Shown here one piece after another: positions 53,094 through 62,907 of a stretch of DNA of 64,000 bases. Position 1 is the stretch's first letter, and the number at the start of each line of letters is the position of its first letter. A program made the translations under genes and the position numbers. The stretch is from Lachnospiraceae bacterium. Its GTDB lineage: Bacteria > Bacillota > Clostridia > Lachnospirales > Lachnospiraceae. The notes under the pieces were generated by a model. It saw nothing but the letters and a program-made list of their open reading frames with translations. It had not been told where the DNA came from and did not search any database. The stretch lies in contig WRLH01000020.1 in the NCBI GenBank assembly GCA_009777715.1, positions 1 to 64,000 on the forward strand, read 5' to 3'.

Positions 53094-54400
53094 AAAGCTA
53101 TTTTCCGGTGGAGCAAATAAAGCGTTGCAATGCTTGGCGGAATCATTAAAGCATGGATCAAATCGGTAAACTGCCATACGACATCAAGGGGCATTACCGC
53201 GCCAACATAAATCATCACAATATAGCCAATTTTATAAAAAGGGATTCCCCGCGTTCCGGTCAGGTATTCTGCCGCCCGTTCACCCATATAAGACCAGCCG
53301 ATCAAAGTAGCAATCGCAAAAGCAATTAAACAGATTGCCAGAAATGCACTGCCAAAAATGGGAAGCGACATAAAAGCCGCATCAGTAAGCCCTGCTTCAT
53401 TGACCGAAAGAACAGAAGTAGGATTTTTTATCATATTTGCAACAATGACGATTCCGGTCAGCAAGCACATCACAACCGTATCCCAAAAAACGGCCGTCAT
53501 CGAAACATAAGCTTGCCGGACGGGGTCGGTCGTTTCAGAAGCAGCTGCGGCAATTGCGGTCGTCCCGATTCCGGCTTCGTTGGTGAAAAGCCCGCGGACA
53601 ATTCCATAGCGGGCAGCCACCATCAAGGAAGCCCCAACCGCTCCCCCCAAAGCTGCGCGGGGTAACAATGCTTGCTCCATAATTAATTTTAATGCCGGAA
53701 TCAAGGCATCCCTAAAAAGCAATAACAGGATAAAACACCCTGCCGTATAAAGGATTCCCAGAGCCGGGACAATGCTGACGCAAAATTTGCCAATTGATTT
53801 GACTCCGCCGATAATGACCAGCCCAGCGATAAACGCGGCAAAGAAGCCAACGATATGCGGTGAAGTCCCAAAGTTAAGGACTGTGGTCTGTGCCATTGAA
53901 TTGGATTGGGTCGTGCAGCCAACGCCAATTGCCGTCACGAGGGTAAGGAAAGCATAAACCTTGCCCATCGATTTATTATGTAAACCATTTTCCCAGACAT
54001 ACATCGGCCCGCCCCGGTAAACGCCGTCCGGCCCGCGGTTTCTATAGCACATACTAAGGAAACATTCCGCGTATGCGGTCGCCATTCCCAGCACGCCAGT
54101 CAGCCAGCACCAGAAAACCGCTCCCGCGCCGCCAAGGGCAATGGCGGTCGAAACACCGACAATATTGCCGGTCCCAAGGGTTGCGGCCAAGGTTGTCGCC
54201 AGTGTCGCAAAAACAGAAATATTTTTTTTATCGCCGCTTTCTCCGGGCATGACGGATAGTCTTATCGCCCTGATGATATTCTTTTGGGGAAAGCGGAGGC
54301 GGATTGTAAAAAAAAGATGGGTTCCCATCAAAAGAAGCAGGAAAGGGCCGCCCCAAAGAAAATCATTGATCCGGTCAACACCGTTTAAAATATGCTCCAT
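53090..54400 (-). CDS. AGCS-family sodium:alanine symporter
   Basis: The 436-residue membrane protein has about 10-11 helices and AGCS signatures: GTGNIVGVSTAIALGGAGAVFW, GGPMYVWENG, TNEAGIGTTAIA. It imports alanine or glycine with sodium. The transcript leader has a GGGACT/AGTCCC stem. Confidence 0.92.
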   Translation of the reverse strand: MEHILNGVDRINDFLWGGPFLLLLMGTHLFFTIRLRFPQKNIIRAIRLSVMPGESGDKKNISVFATLATTLAATLGTGNIVGVSTAIALGGAGAVFWCWLTGVLGMATAYAECFLSMCYRNRGPDGVYRGGPMYVWENGLHNKSMGKVYAFLTLVTAIGVGCTTQSNSMAQTTVLNFGTSPHIVGFFAAFIAGLVIIGGVKSIGKFCVSIVPALGILYTAGCFILLLLFRDALIPALKLIMEQALLPRAALGGAVGASLMVAARYGIVRGLFTNEAGIGTTAIAAAASETTDPVRQAYVSMTAVFWDTVVMCLLTGIVIVANMIKNPTSVLSVNEAGLTDAAFMSLPIFGSAFLAICLIAFAIATLIGWSYMGERAAEYLTGTRGIPFYKIGYIVMIYVGAVMPLDVVWQFTDLIHALMIPPSIATLYLLHRKIAF

Positions 54401-54565
54401 TTTACCCCCGATTAGGATGGGGACTTGCCCGGCAGTCCCTTTTTTACAAGTATATAATAAAGAATGTAAAATAATACCTTTGCCAAAGAATGCCCATCGA
54501 TGGTAAAATATAAAGGAACGCGCTACATAGAATCAGAGAAATCTTAGAAAGGCATAAAATAACAT

Positions 54566-55693
54566 ATGTTATTTAATAAAATGAGAAATCATATCCCCAT
54601 TATGATTATCCTTTTGGCGGTTCTTTTAAATATCATCGCCCGTCTTAGCGTGCGTTTTAGTGATTTTTATGTCGCGAGAATATATCCGCTGATTGTGGAA
54701 ACCTATGGCCGTTTAATGTCTATTTTCCCTTTTTCAGTCGGTGAAATCATGATTTACTCCGCTTTTTTAGGCATCTTAATTTTATTTTTAATGGGTTTTA
54801 TTTGCTTATTCATTAAAAAGCGGGATACTCTCATTTTACGCATTTACCCGCTCTATGCAAAAACTTGCTTATGGCTGGCCGCCATTTTCTTTTTTATCAT
54901 GACGGCAAACTGTTTTATCCTTTTCCATTGCTCGCCGATAAATGAATTTTATCCGATTGGCAGCCAGCACCGTGAATATGGCATTGATGAAATCACAAAA
55001 CTGCGTAATTATGTTGTTGAAAACGCCAACAAGCTGGCCAAAGAGCTTACCCGTGACCAGATGGGATATCTTGTTTATGAGGGTGAAATGAACAGGCAAG
55101 CCAAAATTGAAATGCAGCGGCTGTCTAAGGAATATGGCCGCTTGTCCGGATTTTACCCCCGCCCGAAGCCGCTTCTTTTTTCCAATTTTTTTAGCCAGCA
55201 GCATATGATGGGTTATTTTTTCCCTTTTTCAATGGAAGCCAATTATAACGCGAAAATGTACATCGCCAATACCCCCTATACAATCGCCCATGAGCTGGCA
55301 CACGTAAAAGGGTTTATTTATGAAGATGAAGCGAATTTTATTGCCTTTCTTGCTTGCTCCGGTTCGGAGGACGCTTTTTTCCGCTACAGCGCATATTTGG
55401 GGATTTTAAATTATGTTGAACGTGATTTTGCGGCCGCAATTGCAAACAATGCGGAAACATACCGCGAACAGCCCCGGGTAAACGCCCTTGTTCGCCGCGA
55501 CAATATCTTCCTGACCGCCGCGGCTTGGAAGCAGGTAGAAAAAAATGCAGTTTTCAACACCGATCTGGTGCGGAATATCTCCAATGAATTCTTGGAAGCC
55601 AGCCTAACCTTAAATGGTGTAAGTGATGGCACTTTAAGTTATGGGCGGGTGGTTGCGCTACTTCTGATGTATTATGATGGGGTGCTTTATTAG
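54566..55693 (+). CDS. DUF3810 membrane protein with metallopeptidase-like motif
   Basis: The 375-residue protein has three N-terminal membrane helices and a soluble domain with TIAHELAHVKGFIYEDEANFI, a His-Glu-x-x-His zincin motif with a following Glu. It belongs to DUF3810, a predicted membrane-anchored zinc peptidase family of unknown substrate. AGAAAGGC lies 10-15 bases before the ATG. Confidence 0.82.
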   Translation: MLFNKMRNHIPIMIILLAVLLNIIARLSVRFSDFYVARIYPLIVETYGRLMSIFPFSVGEIMIYSAFLGILILFLMGFICLFIKKRDTLILRIYPLYAKTCLWLAAIFFFIMTANCFILFHCSPINEFYPIGSQHREYGIDEITKLRNYVVENANKLAKELTRDQMGYLVYEGEMNRQAKIEMQRLSKEYGRLSGFYPRPKPLLFSNFFSQQHMMGYFFPFSMEANYNAKMYIANTPYTIAHELAHVKGFIYEDEANFIAFLACSGSEDAFFRYSAYLGILNYVERDFAAAIANNAETYREQPRVNALVRRDNIFLTAAAWKQVEKNAVFNTDLVRNISNEFLEASLTLNGVSDGTLSYGRVVALLLMYYDGVLY

Positions 55694-55830
55694 CAATAAT
55701 CAGATAAAAATAGCAATAATCAGACTAGACTTTACTCCCAAAGCATAGTATAATTATATTGTTAAATTAGTACTAAAGTAACAATGTTTGGGCTACGCCC
55801 AAAGTAACAAGGCTTTGAAAGGAGTAATAG

Positions 55831-57957
55831 ATGGGTATCTTTCGCAAAATCGGCACGAAAATGATAATATCATTGCTATCAACGTTTTTAATTGTCTTAG
55901 GGACATTCCTGGTGGTTGTAATCAACCAGACCAAAGCACTGGCAGATAATAAGGCGACAAAGCTGGTCGAAAACGCAGTTGAAAACCACTCAAACAAAAT
56001 CGGCGTGGCTTTTAATAAAGTAGACAGCCTTCTTGTCGGAATGAAAACCGCAGCCGATCAAGTTGAAATCATCCCGCTTAGCAGCCGCCGGATATTTATG
56101 GATGATTTACTCGAAGGCGTAATGCGTGATGAGACGAACAACCTAATCGGGGCATGGGCTTCCTTTGAACCGGACAAGCTAGACGGAAAAGACGAAGAAC
56201 ACCAGAATACCGAAACAACCGATGCCACGGGGAGATACGCGACCAAAGTATTTTTTTCCAGAAATGATATCGCCAAAACTGTGTTAGAAAATTATGACAT
56301 AAAAGGGCCGGGTGATTATTACCTTGTTGCGTATGAGAGCGGCCAGCCGTACATAACTGATCCATATGATTACGAAATTGACGGCAGAAAAGTCAGCATT
56401 ATCTCAATCGCTTACCCAGTCAGGGGCCAGCTTGGTTCGGTCATCGGGGTTATTGGCGTTGACTATTCGCTTAATGGCTTAAATGAGCTTAATAATGAAG
56501 TCCAGCTCTTTGAGACTGGCTTTGGCAAGCTGATAACTGAAAAATATGAATTGGTTGCCCATTCCGACATCGCAAAGATTGGCAGCATTGACGGAGATTT
56601 AGCTGACCCGCACCTTGGGCCTGCGATAATGCAAAAACTACAGGCCGGAGAAATCTTCATTGACAAAATCCACTCCCCGACCCTTAACACATCATCATAT
56701 AAAGCCTTTGTTTCATTGGATTTGGGCAATTCAAACAAAAGCTGGATTTATGCCGTGGTGGTGTCAGAAGATGAAGTTATGGAAAACGCCAACCGGATGA
56801 TTGCCGCGGTGATGATTATCGGAGTGATTGGCTTGCTTCTTGCGGCGGTGATTGTCATTATTTTGGCGCGGAGCATTTCAACCCCGATCAAATCAATGTC
56901 CGAAGTAACGGAGAAAATTGCCGGGGGTGACCTGACCGAATCTGTCCCGGAGAAATTTAAAAAGCAAAAAGACGAGATTGGCGACTTGGCCCGTGACATC
57001 CAGAAAATGCGCGATGGGCTGTTTGACACCATTTCCGGAATTGCCAATGCGATTGGGATCATTAATGGCCAGATGGAAGCTATTCACGGTGCGGTTGGCC
57101 AGCTTCAAAACCGTATTGTTGATACCTCGGCTTCAACGGAAGAGCTTTCGGCCGGAATGGAAGAAACAGGGGCTTCGGCTGACGAACTTAATAAAACAGC
57201 GGTTGAAATTGAACAAGAGGTTGAGCAAATCAGCGGAAAAGCAGAAGAGGGGGCGGAAAAATCCCATGAAATCCAAAGCCGCGCTTTAGAACTTAATAAA
57301 AATATAACGGCTTCAATTGAAGGCTCAAATAAAGTTTTCAAAGAAATTGAAAAACATCTTTTCGTTGCCCTTACTGATTCAAAAGCAGTTGAAGAAATAA
57401 ATGCCCTTGCGGACTCGATTCTTGAGATTACCAGCCAGACGACCCTGCTTGCCCTTAATGCGTCAATCGAAGCAGCCAGGGCCGGCGAAGCGGGACGCGG
57501 TTTTGCGGTAGTTGCCAACGAAATCGGCTCTTTGGCGGAGCATTCCAAAAATACGGTTTCCCAAATCCAAACGGTGACAAAAACAGTAATGAATGCGGTG
57601 ACATCATTATCGAAAAGTTCCAATGAGCTGCTTAACTTTGTTTCGGGTGATGTCCTCAAAGAATTTGAAAAAATGCTTGAAGCGGCGAAGTCATATACAA
57701 ATGACGCGAATTATATCAGCAATGTATCTGATGAGCTTAACAGTACCTCACATCGGCTCAAGGATTCAACCCAATTTGTCCTAAAATCAATCGGCGAAGT
57801 CGCAATCGCCGCCCAAGAGGGGGCAAAAGCCACAAACAGCATTGCCATCGAAACAAGCGGGGTTGCGGGCAATATTTCCGATATCTCAACCAACATGGAT
57901 AAAGCCTCGGACAAATTCGATGAACTTACCAATATGATTAAGTCGTTTAAGATTTAA
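55831..57957 (+). CDS. Methyl-accepting chemotaxis protein with Cache sensor
   Basis: The 708-residue receptor has an N-terminal membrane helix (about 10-32), an extracellular dCache sensor (about 35-310, with [21 protein letters not shown]), a second helix (about 315-340), HAMP and the long signalling coiled coil whose tip is [20 protein letters not shown]. It controls CheA in response to a small ligand such as an amino or organic acid. A possible promoter (TAGACT, 17 bases, TATAAT) lies about 80 bases upstream; GAAAGGAG precedes the ATG. Confidence 0.93.
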   Translation: MGIFRKIGTKMIISLLSTFLIVLGTFLVVVINQTKALADNKATKLVENAVENHSNKIGVAFNKVDSLLVGMKTAADQVEIIPLSSRRIFMDDLLEGVMRDETNNLIGAWASFEPDKLDGKDEEHQNTETTDATGRYATKVFFSRNDIAKTVLENYDIKGPGDYYLVAYESGQPYITDPYDYEIDGRKVSIISIAYPVRGQLGSVIGVIGVDYSLNGLNELNNEVQLFETGFGKLITEKYELVAHSDIAKIGSIDGDLADPHLGPAIMQKLQAGEIFIDKIHSPTLNTSSYKAFVSLDLGNSNKSWIYAVVVSEDEVMENANRMIAAVMIIGVIGLLLAAVIVIILARSISTPIKSMSEVTEKIAGGDLTESVPEKFKKQKDEIGDLARDIQKMRDGLFDTISGIANAIGIINGQMEAIHGAVGQLQNRIVDTSASTEELSAGMEETGASADELNKTAVEIEQEVEQISGKAEEGAEKSHEIQSRALELNKNITASIEGSNKVFKEIEKHLFVALTDSKAVEEINALADSILEITSQTTLLALNASIEAARAGEAGRGFAVVANEIGSLAEHSKNTVSQIQTVTKTVMNAVTSLSKSSNELLNFVSGDVLKEFEKMLEAAKSYTNDANYISNVSDELNSTSHRLKDSTQFVLKSIGEVAIAAQEGAKATNSIAIETSGVAGNISDISTNMDKASDKFDELTNMIKSFKI

Positions 57958-57989
57958 AGTATTTAGGAAATTACGCAATTACGCGAATC

Positions 57990-58019
57990 AAAAAACCCGC
58001 TTTCATAAGCGGGCTTTTT
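57990..58019 (+). terminator. Bidirectional terminator between the chemoreceptor and DUF4914 genes
   Basis: AAAACCCGC and GCGGGCTTTT form a stem with an 8-base loop, with A-run and T-run flanks, serving both convergent genes. Confidence 0.85.
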
Positions 58020-58041
58020 GTACTGCGGCACATGGCAGATT

Positions 58042-59904
58042 TTAGAATTTTATCGGGATAAGCTTCATATAATCGGCAAGCGTTCCGTCATTAAGGCAGA
58101 CATCAATAATCTTTTTGCCAAGCGGGTGAAGTTCCGGAGTATCGAATTTTTCGAGCTCACTTTTGAAGAAATCAACCAGCTGTTTCGCGCCATTGTCATA
58201 TCCCTCTTCGCCAATTTCGGCTTGGGTTTCGGGACGGAGGAAAGCTTTTCTGACAAATTGGCCGTCAACCTTTAGGTTTTCCAAGGAATAACCAAGCAAA
58301 GGCAAGCGGGCCGGGGTCAAATGCTCCTCTTTAAACTGGGCGCTGCCGCGGCGGGCAATATATTCACGGGTAATCCATTGGGGCATGAAGCCAACCTCAT
58401 AACAGCCTATATGCTGGTTGGGAATCAAAAGATAACGGGTGTTTGGCGTTGCAAGAACTTGCTCAAGCAGCAGGTTTGCCTGTTTGACAACACTTCCGGT
58501 CAGGAAATATCCATATGAACCAATGCCCTCGCTTGTCATGCCCTCGGAATCAACGATACTGGGGTTGTTATGTCCGCGGGGGGCGGTAAGCCGCCACAGC
58601 CAGCCAAGGGCAGGGGGCAGAATCTGCATTAGGCCAATAATGCCGTAAGTTGGGTGTTCCTTGGTGCAAGGGGGCGTCCTGACGCCGAAGCTCCGCACAT
58701 CAACCTCAACCGGAGTATCAATAATATTGTCAATTGTCCGCCTGGGCCGGATGACACGGGGATTGGGGCAAGGCTTTCCGTTTGAATCCAAAATATGTTC
58801 CCAAATCAAGCAGGTTGAATCTGCTTTTGCATCAAGGCTCATAAAAATCAAAGGCTCTTTGGAATGGACACAAGCTTTTTCCAAATCGGGGTCAGTCCCA
58901 TATTTCTTAATATGGTCAACCCGGACAAACCATCCGGCTTCAACGTCTTTGATGACCAGCTTGCCGCTGTCATTTTGCATTTTGGGATGGCATAAGGCCA
59001 TGTCATCGGCAACCGGGTGAAGCTCGCAAGGCTCATTCACATTAAGATAAAATTTCTCCATTGTCGTAAGATTTTGGCCGATCAGTGCCCGGCCGTCAAT
59101 CTCCAAGTGCATATGCTCGCTCATTTCGCTTTTTCCGCCGCCGGAAGCGCCTTCGTGCATGATGACAAACTCGTTTTCATAAGGGGTGATTACTTTGACG
59201 GCGGAGGTATGTACGGTTACCCAGCCTTCACGTTCGCCGATGTCAAGCAAAAAGCCGTAAATCCCTTTTTTGGCACTTGGGCCGGGATAAAGATTGTATG
59301 AGAATAATTCATAAATATTTTCTAAGCGGTTGTGGGCAACAATTTGTTTGCCGTCAAAATGGGTATGCCTGAATGGCGGGGCAAGATAAATGATGACCTT
59401 TGGCTCAAACAGGCCCTCATATTCGTTGATATCGACGAAATATTGCAAATCCGCAAGCCCGGTCGCAAAAAAGGCGGCATTTTTGGGGGCAAGCAAGACA
59501 ACCTCATAGCCGTACTCCTTTCCCCCAGTTATAACCGGGACAACGAGCAGCTCTTCACCTTTAAGCCAAGCAAAAGTCTCATCCCTAAGGACGCTAAACT
59601 CACGATTGTAAATGTCTTTATACCTTGGCTTGTCCGTTGCGCCCTCGTCACCAACGATAAGGCAAGCCGGGTCACGTCTGCGCATATAGTCGTCGGCATA
59701 ATTGATGACCGCGCCGTTTTTGCAGCGTGTAATAGTTGCTTCAACATACTCTTTGCCATTCACATCATAGCTGACGGCAAAGTTTTCCTCGCCGCCGCCG
59801 ATTGAAAGCGACAGCAGCTCTTCCCGGCTGGTCGGGACGGTAACACCCTTGCACCCGGCAATGATTTCTTGTACTTCTTCAGAAAATTTGAATTTATTTA
59901 GCAT
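58042..59904 (-). CDS. DUF4914 protein with PEPCK-like P-loop
   Basis: The 620-residue protein belongs to DUF4914. It contains HEGASGGGKSEMSEHMHLEI, a P-loop like that of phosphoenolpyruvate carboxykinases, followed by acidic metal-site residues (VADDMAL) and RPRRTIDNIIDT. The family is predicted to be a PEPCK-fold kinase of unknown substrate. The ATG at 59904 has AAGGAGG just upstream; an upstream open extension is not needed. A promoter lies at 59931-59959. Confidence 0.85.
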   Translation of the reverse strand: MLNKFKFSEEVQEIIAGCKGVTVPTSREELLSLSIGGGEENFAVSYDVNGKEYVEATITRCKNGAVINYADDYMRRRDPACLIVGDEGATDKPRYKDIYNREFSVLRDETFAWLKGEELLVVPVITGGKEYGYEVVLLAPKNAAFFATGLADLQYFVDINEYEGLFEPKVIIYLAPPFRHTHFDGKQIVAHNRLENIYELFSYNLYPGPSAKKGIYGFLLDIGEREGWVTVHTSAVKVITPYENEFVIMHEGASGGGKSEMSEHMHLEIDGRALIGQNLTTMEKFYLNVNEPCELHPVADDMALCHPKMQNDSGKLVIKDVEAGWFVRVDHIKKYGTDPDLEKACVHSKEPLIFMSLDAKADSTCLIWEHILDSNGKPCPNPRVIRPRRTIDNIIDTPVEVDVRSFGVRTPPCTKEHPTYGIIGLMQILPPALGWLWRLTAPRGHNNPSIVDSEGMTSEGIGSYGYFLTGSVVKQANLLLEQVLATPNTRYLLIPNQHIGCYEVGFMPQWITREYIARRGSAQFKEEHLTPARLPLLGYSLENLKVDGQFVRKAFLRPETQAEIGEEGYDNGAKQLVDFFKSELEKFDTPELHPLGKKIIDVCLNDGTLADYMKLIPIKF

Positions 59905-59930
59905 TTTTTTCCTCCTTATTTGTCCATAGA

Positions 59931-59959
59931 AGTATAACAGAGTTTTGCCATTCAGGCAA
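59931..59959 (-). promoter_or_regulatory. Promoter of the DUF4914 gene
   Basis: TTGCCT, 17 bases and TATACT on the minus strand, about 27 bases before the start codon. Confidence 0.7.
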
Positions 59960-60102
59960 GTAGAAACGGAAAAACCTATGAAGATGGCATCTTGCTCATA
60001 CCAGATAAACCGACAAGTCGAAATCAAAAATATATTGCAATATGCGTATAGATTATTAAAAAGCGCAACTAGAACCCGCTAGGCAAGTATTAAATAAAAA
60101 GC

Positions 60103-60136
60103 AGAGACCGGAAAGAGCAAGCTCTAACCGGTCTCA
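60103..60136 (-). terminator. Terminator of the trp genes
   Basis: GAGACCGG (60104-60111) pairs with CCGGTCTC (60128-60135), and an inner AGAGC/GCTCT stem continues the helix. Read on the minus strand it is followed by CTGCTTTTTATTT, so it ends the trpD-trpC-trpF transcript. Between it and trpF lies the 21-bp tandem repeat. Confidence 0.75.
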
Positions 60137-60256
60137 TGTAAAAGGGGAATTTTACTATACTCATATTATCATAGGTTTTTAGGCTTGTCAACACTTTTTT
60201 AAAAAAAATTTAAAAAAATTTCCTTCCAATTTTTTCCAGCTAATTTCCAGTTAATT

Positions 60257-60421
60257 ATGCCAAGGGATTGCGGACTTGCTTCGCAATCTCTCCGCGCGTT
60301 TGAGAGTGTCAATTCACCGCCTCCGAGCCTGTCATTGCGGCCTCCGAGCCTGTCATTGCGGCCTCCGAGCCTGTCATTGCGGCCTCCGAGCCTGTCATTG
60401 CGGCCTCCGAGCCGCAATCTA
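60257..60421 (+). repeat. 21-bp tandem repeat array after trpF, with REP-like stem
   Basis: GCCTCCGAGCCTGTCATTGCG starts at 60319, 60340, 60361, 60382 and (partial) 60403. Just before it, ATTGCGGACTTGCTTCGCAAT forms a stem of the GTCATTGCG / GCAATCTC type seen in REP-like repeats of many bacteria. Together with the terminator this explains most of the 59905-60421 gap. Confidence 0.85.
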
Positions 60422-61027
60422 TCAGCACTCCCTTACCCTACGCACAAACTCACGGATTTTATCCGCATCCTTTAAACCATCGGTTTCCACGCCGCTGCTT
60501 ACGTCCACGCAAAATGGATTAAGTGTCTTAACTGCTTTGCTGGCGTTTCCGATATTAAGCCCGCCGGCAAGAAAATATGGAAGCCCGGAATAATTACGAA
60601 GCAAATCCCAGTCAAAGCTTTTCCCTGTGCCGCCGCGGTCATGCGACAAGGTATCAAATAAAAGATAATCCGCATTTTTGGGAAGAACAGGCAGTTCATT
60701 ACCAATGCCAACCGCTTTGATGAGCGGCAGGGCGGGCAAGCATTCTTTTAGCAGCTTAAGATATCCGGAATCCTCATCACCATGGAGCTGTGCGATATCA
60801 ATTATCCCTTGATGATATAATGAAGCAATAACCTCAATGCCCGCATTGACAAAAACGCCAACGGTTTTGATGTGGGGGTCAAGCTGTTCTTTTAAAGCGG
60901 CCGCCGCCTTTTCATCAATTTCCCGGCGGCTTTTGGCAAAGATAAAACCGACATAATCCGGTAAAATCAAGTTGACAGCGGCAATGTCTTCTAAACGGCT
61001 TAAGCCGCAGATTTTTACTTTCGCCAT
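60422..61027 (-). CDS. trpF: Phosphoribosylanthranilate isomerase
   Basis: The 201-residue TIM barrel has KICGL at the start (catalytic Cys) and VDVSSGVETDGLKD at the end (catalytic Asp in the FCVDVSSG strand). It carries out the third step of tryptophan synthesis. It follows trpC by 7 bases. Confidence 0.95.
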   Translation of the reverse strand: MAKVKICGLSRLEDIAAVNLILPDYVGFIFAKSRREIDEKAAAALKEQLDPHIKTVGVFVNAGIEVIASLYHQGIIDIAQLHGDEDSGYLKLLKECLPALPLIKAVGIGNELPVLPKNADYLLFDTLSHDRGGTGKSFDWDLLRNYSGLPYFLAGGLNIGNASKAVKTLNPFCVDVSSGVETDGLKDADKIREFVRRVREC

Positions 61028-61034
61028 TTTATGC

Positions 61035-61796
61035 CTATGCTCCTCTCAACGCCTGGAGCGTTTTTTTCTTGTCGGCGGAACGCATAAGGATTTCGCCAAC
61101 GAGAACCGCGTCAACTCCATGGTTCCTTAAAAGTTTTATATCATCGGCCGTGCGGATTCCGCTTTCAGAAACAAAAATAATATCATCGGGTGTTAATGCC
61201 CGAAGTCTAACACTATTCCCAGTATCGACCGCAAAGGTTTTCAGATTGCGGTTATTAACCCCAATGACCCTCGCCCCGGCCTTGATTGCCATCTTTAGCT
61301 CATCTTCATCATGGGCCTCAACAAGGCAGGATAAGCCGAATCGATCCGCCTCTTTGATGGATGCGGTAATTTGGGCCTGGGTAAGGATGGCACAGATTAA
61401 AAGGATTGCGTCCGCGCCGAGGAAAGCGGCTTGCTCAATTTGAAAAGGGTCAATCGTAAAGTCTTTCCTAAGTAACGGCAGGCTGGTCACTGCCCGGATT
61501 TCACGGAGGTAATCATCACTTCCAAGGAAATAATCAGGCTCAGTCAAGACGGAAATTGCGGAAGCCCCGGCCTCATCATATTCCTTTGCAATCTGAAGAT
61601 AGGGGAAATCTGCGGCGATAACGCCTTTTGACGGGGAGGCCTTTTTAATTTCACAAATAAATGAAATTTCCGGCTGCCGCAAGCTTTGCTCAAAAAGATG
61701 GGCGGGCCGATGAGGTCGTGACTCAAAACACGCCATTTCTTTGTCCCGTTCAACCCGCGCCTTAGTTGACATAACTATTTTTTCAAGGATATTCAT
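61035..61796 (-). CDS. trpC: Indole-3-glycerol-phosphate synthase
   Basis: The 253-residue TIM barrel has the catalytic Lys and Glu: ICEIKKASPSKG, LRKDFTIDPFQI, GVNNRNLKTF, VSESGI. It closes the indole ring from CdRP. The start is uncertain between ATG 61796 and ATG 61808; 61796 gives a normal family start. AAAAGGAG is upstream. The 82-base gap to trpD holds no gene. Confidence 0.94.
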   Translation of the reverse strand: MNILEKIVMSTKARVERDKEMACFESRPHRPAHLFEQSLRQPEISFICEIKKASPSKGVIAADFPYLQIAKEYDEAGASAISVLTEPDYFLGSDDYLREIRAVTSLPLLRKDFTIDPFQIEQAAFLGADAILLICAILTQAQITASIKEADRFGLSCLVEAHDEDELKMAIKAGARVIGVNNRNLKTFAVDTGNSVRLRALTPDDIIFVSESGIRTADDIKLLRNHGVDAVLVGEILMRSADKKKTLQALRGA

Positions 61797-61878
61797 AATT
61801 ATTTTCATACTCCTTTTTATGATCTCAAAAAATCCAAATCCATAATTCGGTTCGAATCTATGACTTGGATTAATTCTT

Positions 61879-62895
61879 TCACACTTGGACCTCATTTGAA
61901 TGATGAATAAATTCTTCGAGCTTTGCCATCGCTTTTCCGCGGTCAACCGCATCTTCCGCGGCCCTGGCTGCGGCTTCAATTGACTGATATTTTCCGGTGA
62001 TAAACATTGCCACAGCAGCATTAAGGATGGCGGCGTTGCGTTTCGCGCTTTTTTCGCCATGTAAAATGGCTTTGATGATTTCCGCGTTTTCTGGCGGCGT
62101 TCCGCCCAGCAAATCATCCTGATGGCAGCGTTCAAAACCAAACTGCTCCGGCGTAATTTCATAAGAGCGGACCCAGCCGTCTTTTACTTCGCAAACATGG
62201 GTTGGCGCACAAAGGGAAATTTCATCAAGCCCGTCTTCTCCGTGGACAACCATCGCGTTTTTTACGCCCAGATTCATCAAAACTTTGGCAAGCGGTTCAA
62301 CCAAATCCCGGTCAAAAACCCCCATCAGTTCCATATTTGCGCCAGCCGGATTGGTCAGCGGGCCAAGGATATTAAAAACTGTCCGGATTCCAAGCTCTTT
62401 CCTGACCGGGGCGACATATTTCATTGCAATATGGTAGTTTTGCGCAAATAAAAAGCAGATCCCGATGTTTTGGAGCAGCGTTGCGCTTTTTTCCGGCGGA
62501 ATGTTAATATTTACCCCAAGGGCCTCCAAAACATCAGCAGCCCCGCATTTGCTTGACGCGCTGCGGTTTCCGTGCTTTGCAACCGGAATGCCAGCGGCCG
62601 CCGCAATAATCGCCGCCGTTGTTGAGATATTAAAAGTATTTGCCCCATCGCCGCCAGTCCCAACGATTTCGAGGGCGTCAATGTTGTGAAGCAGCCGGAT
62701 GCAATGGGAACGCATCCCAAAAGCCGAGGCGGTGATTTCGTCAGTTGTTTCACCCTTTAAGCTTAATGCGGTCAGATATGCACTCATTTGGACCGGGGTT
62801 GCTTTGCCAGTCATAATCTCATTCATGACGGCTTCGGCTGTTTCATAAGTTAAGTCCTGCTTTTTCGAAAGTGAAATAATTGCTTCTTTGATCAT
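61879..62895 (-). CDS. trpD: Anthranilate phosphoribosyltransferase
   Basis: The 338-residue enzyme has the PRPP-binding GTGGDGANTFNIST loop, KHGNRSASSKCGAADVLEALG and the acidic VHGEDGLDEIS. It transfers phosphoribose to anthranilate. The order trpD-trpC-trpF is conserved; trpE and trpG would be expected upstream but are not in the window, and a transporter gene precedes trpD instead. Confidence 0.95.
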   Translation of the reverse strand: MIKEAIISLSKKQDLTYETAEAVMNEIMTGKATPVQMSAYLTALSLKGETTDEITASAFGMRSHCIRLLHNIDALEIVGTGGDGANTFNISTTAAIIAAAAGIPVAKHGNRSASSKCGAADVLEALGVNINIPPEKSATLLQNIGICFLFAQNYHIAMKYVAPVRKELGIRTVFNILGPLTNPAGANMELMGVFDRDLVEPLAKVLMNLGVKNAMVVHGEDGLDEISLCAPTHVCEVKDGWVRSYEITPEQFGFERCHQDDLLGGTPPENAEIIKAILHGEKSAKRNAAILNAAVAMFITGKYQSIEAAARAAEDAVDRGKAMAKLEEFIHHSNEVQV

Positions 62896-62907
62896 AATTA
62901 GTCTCCT

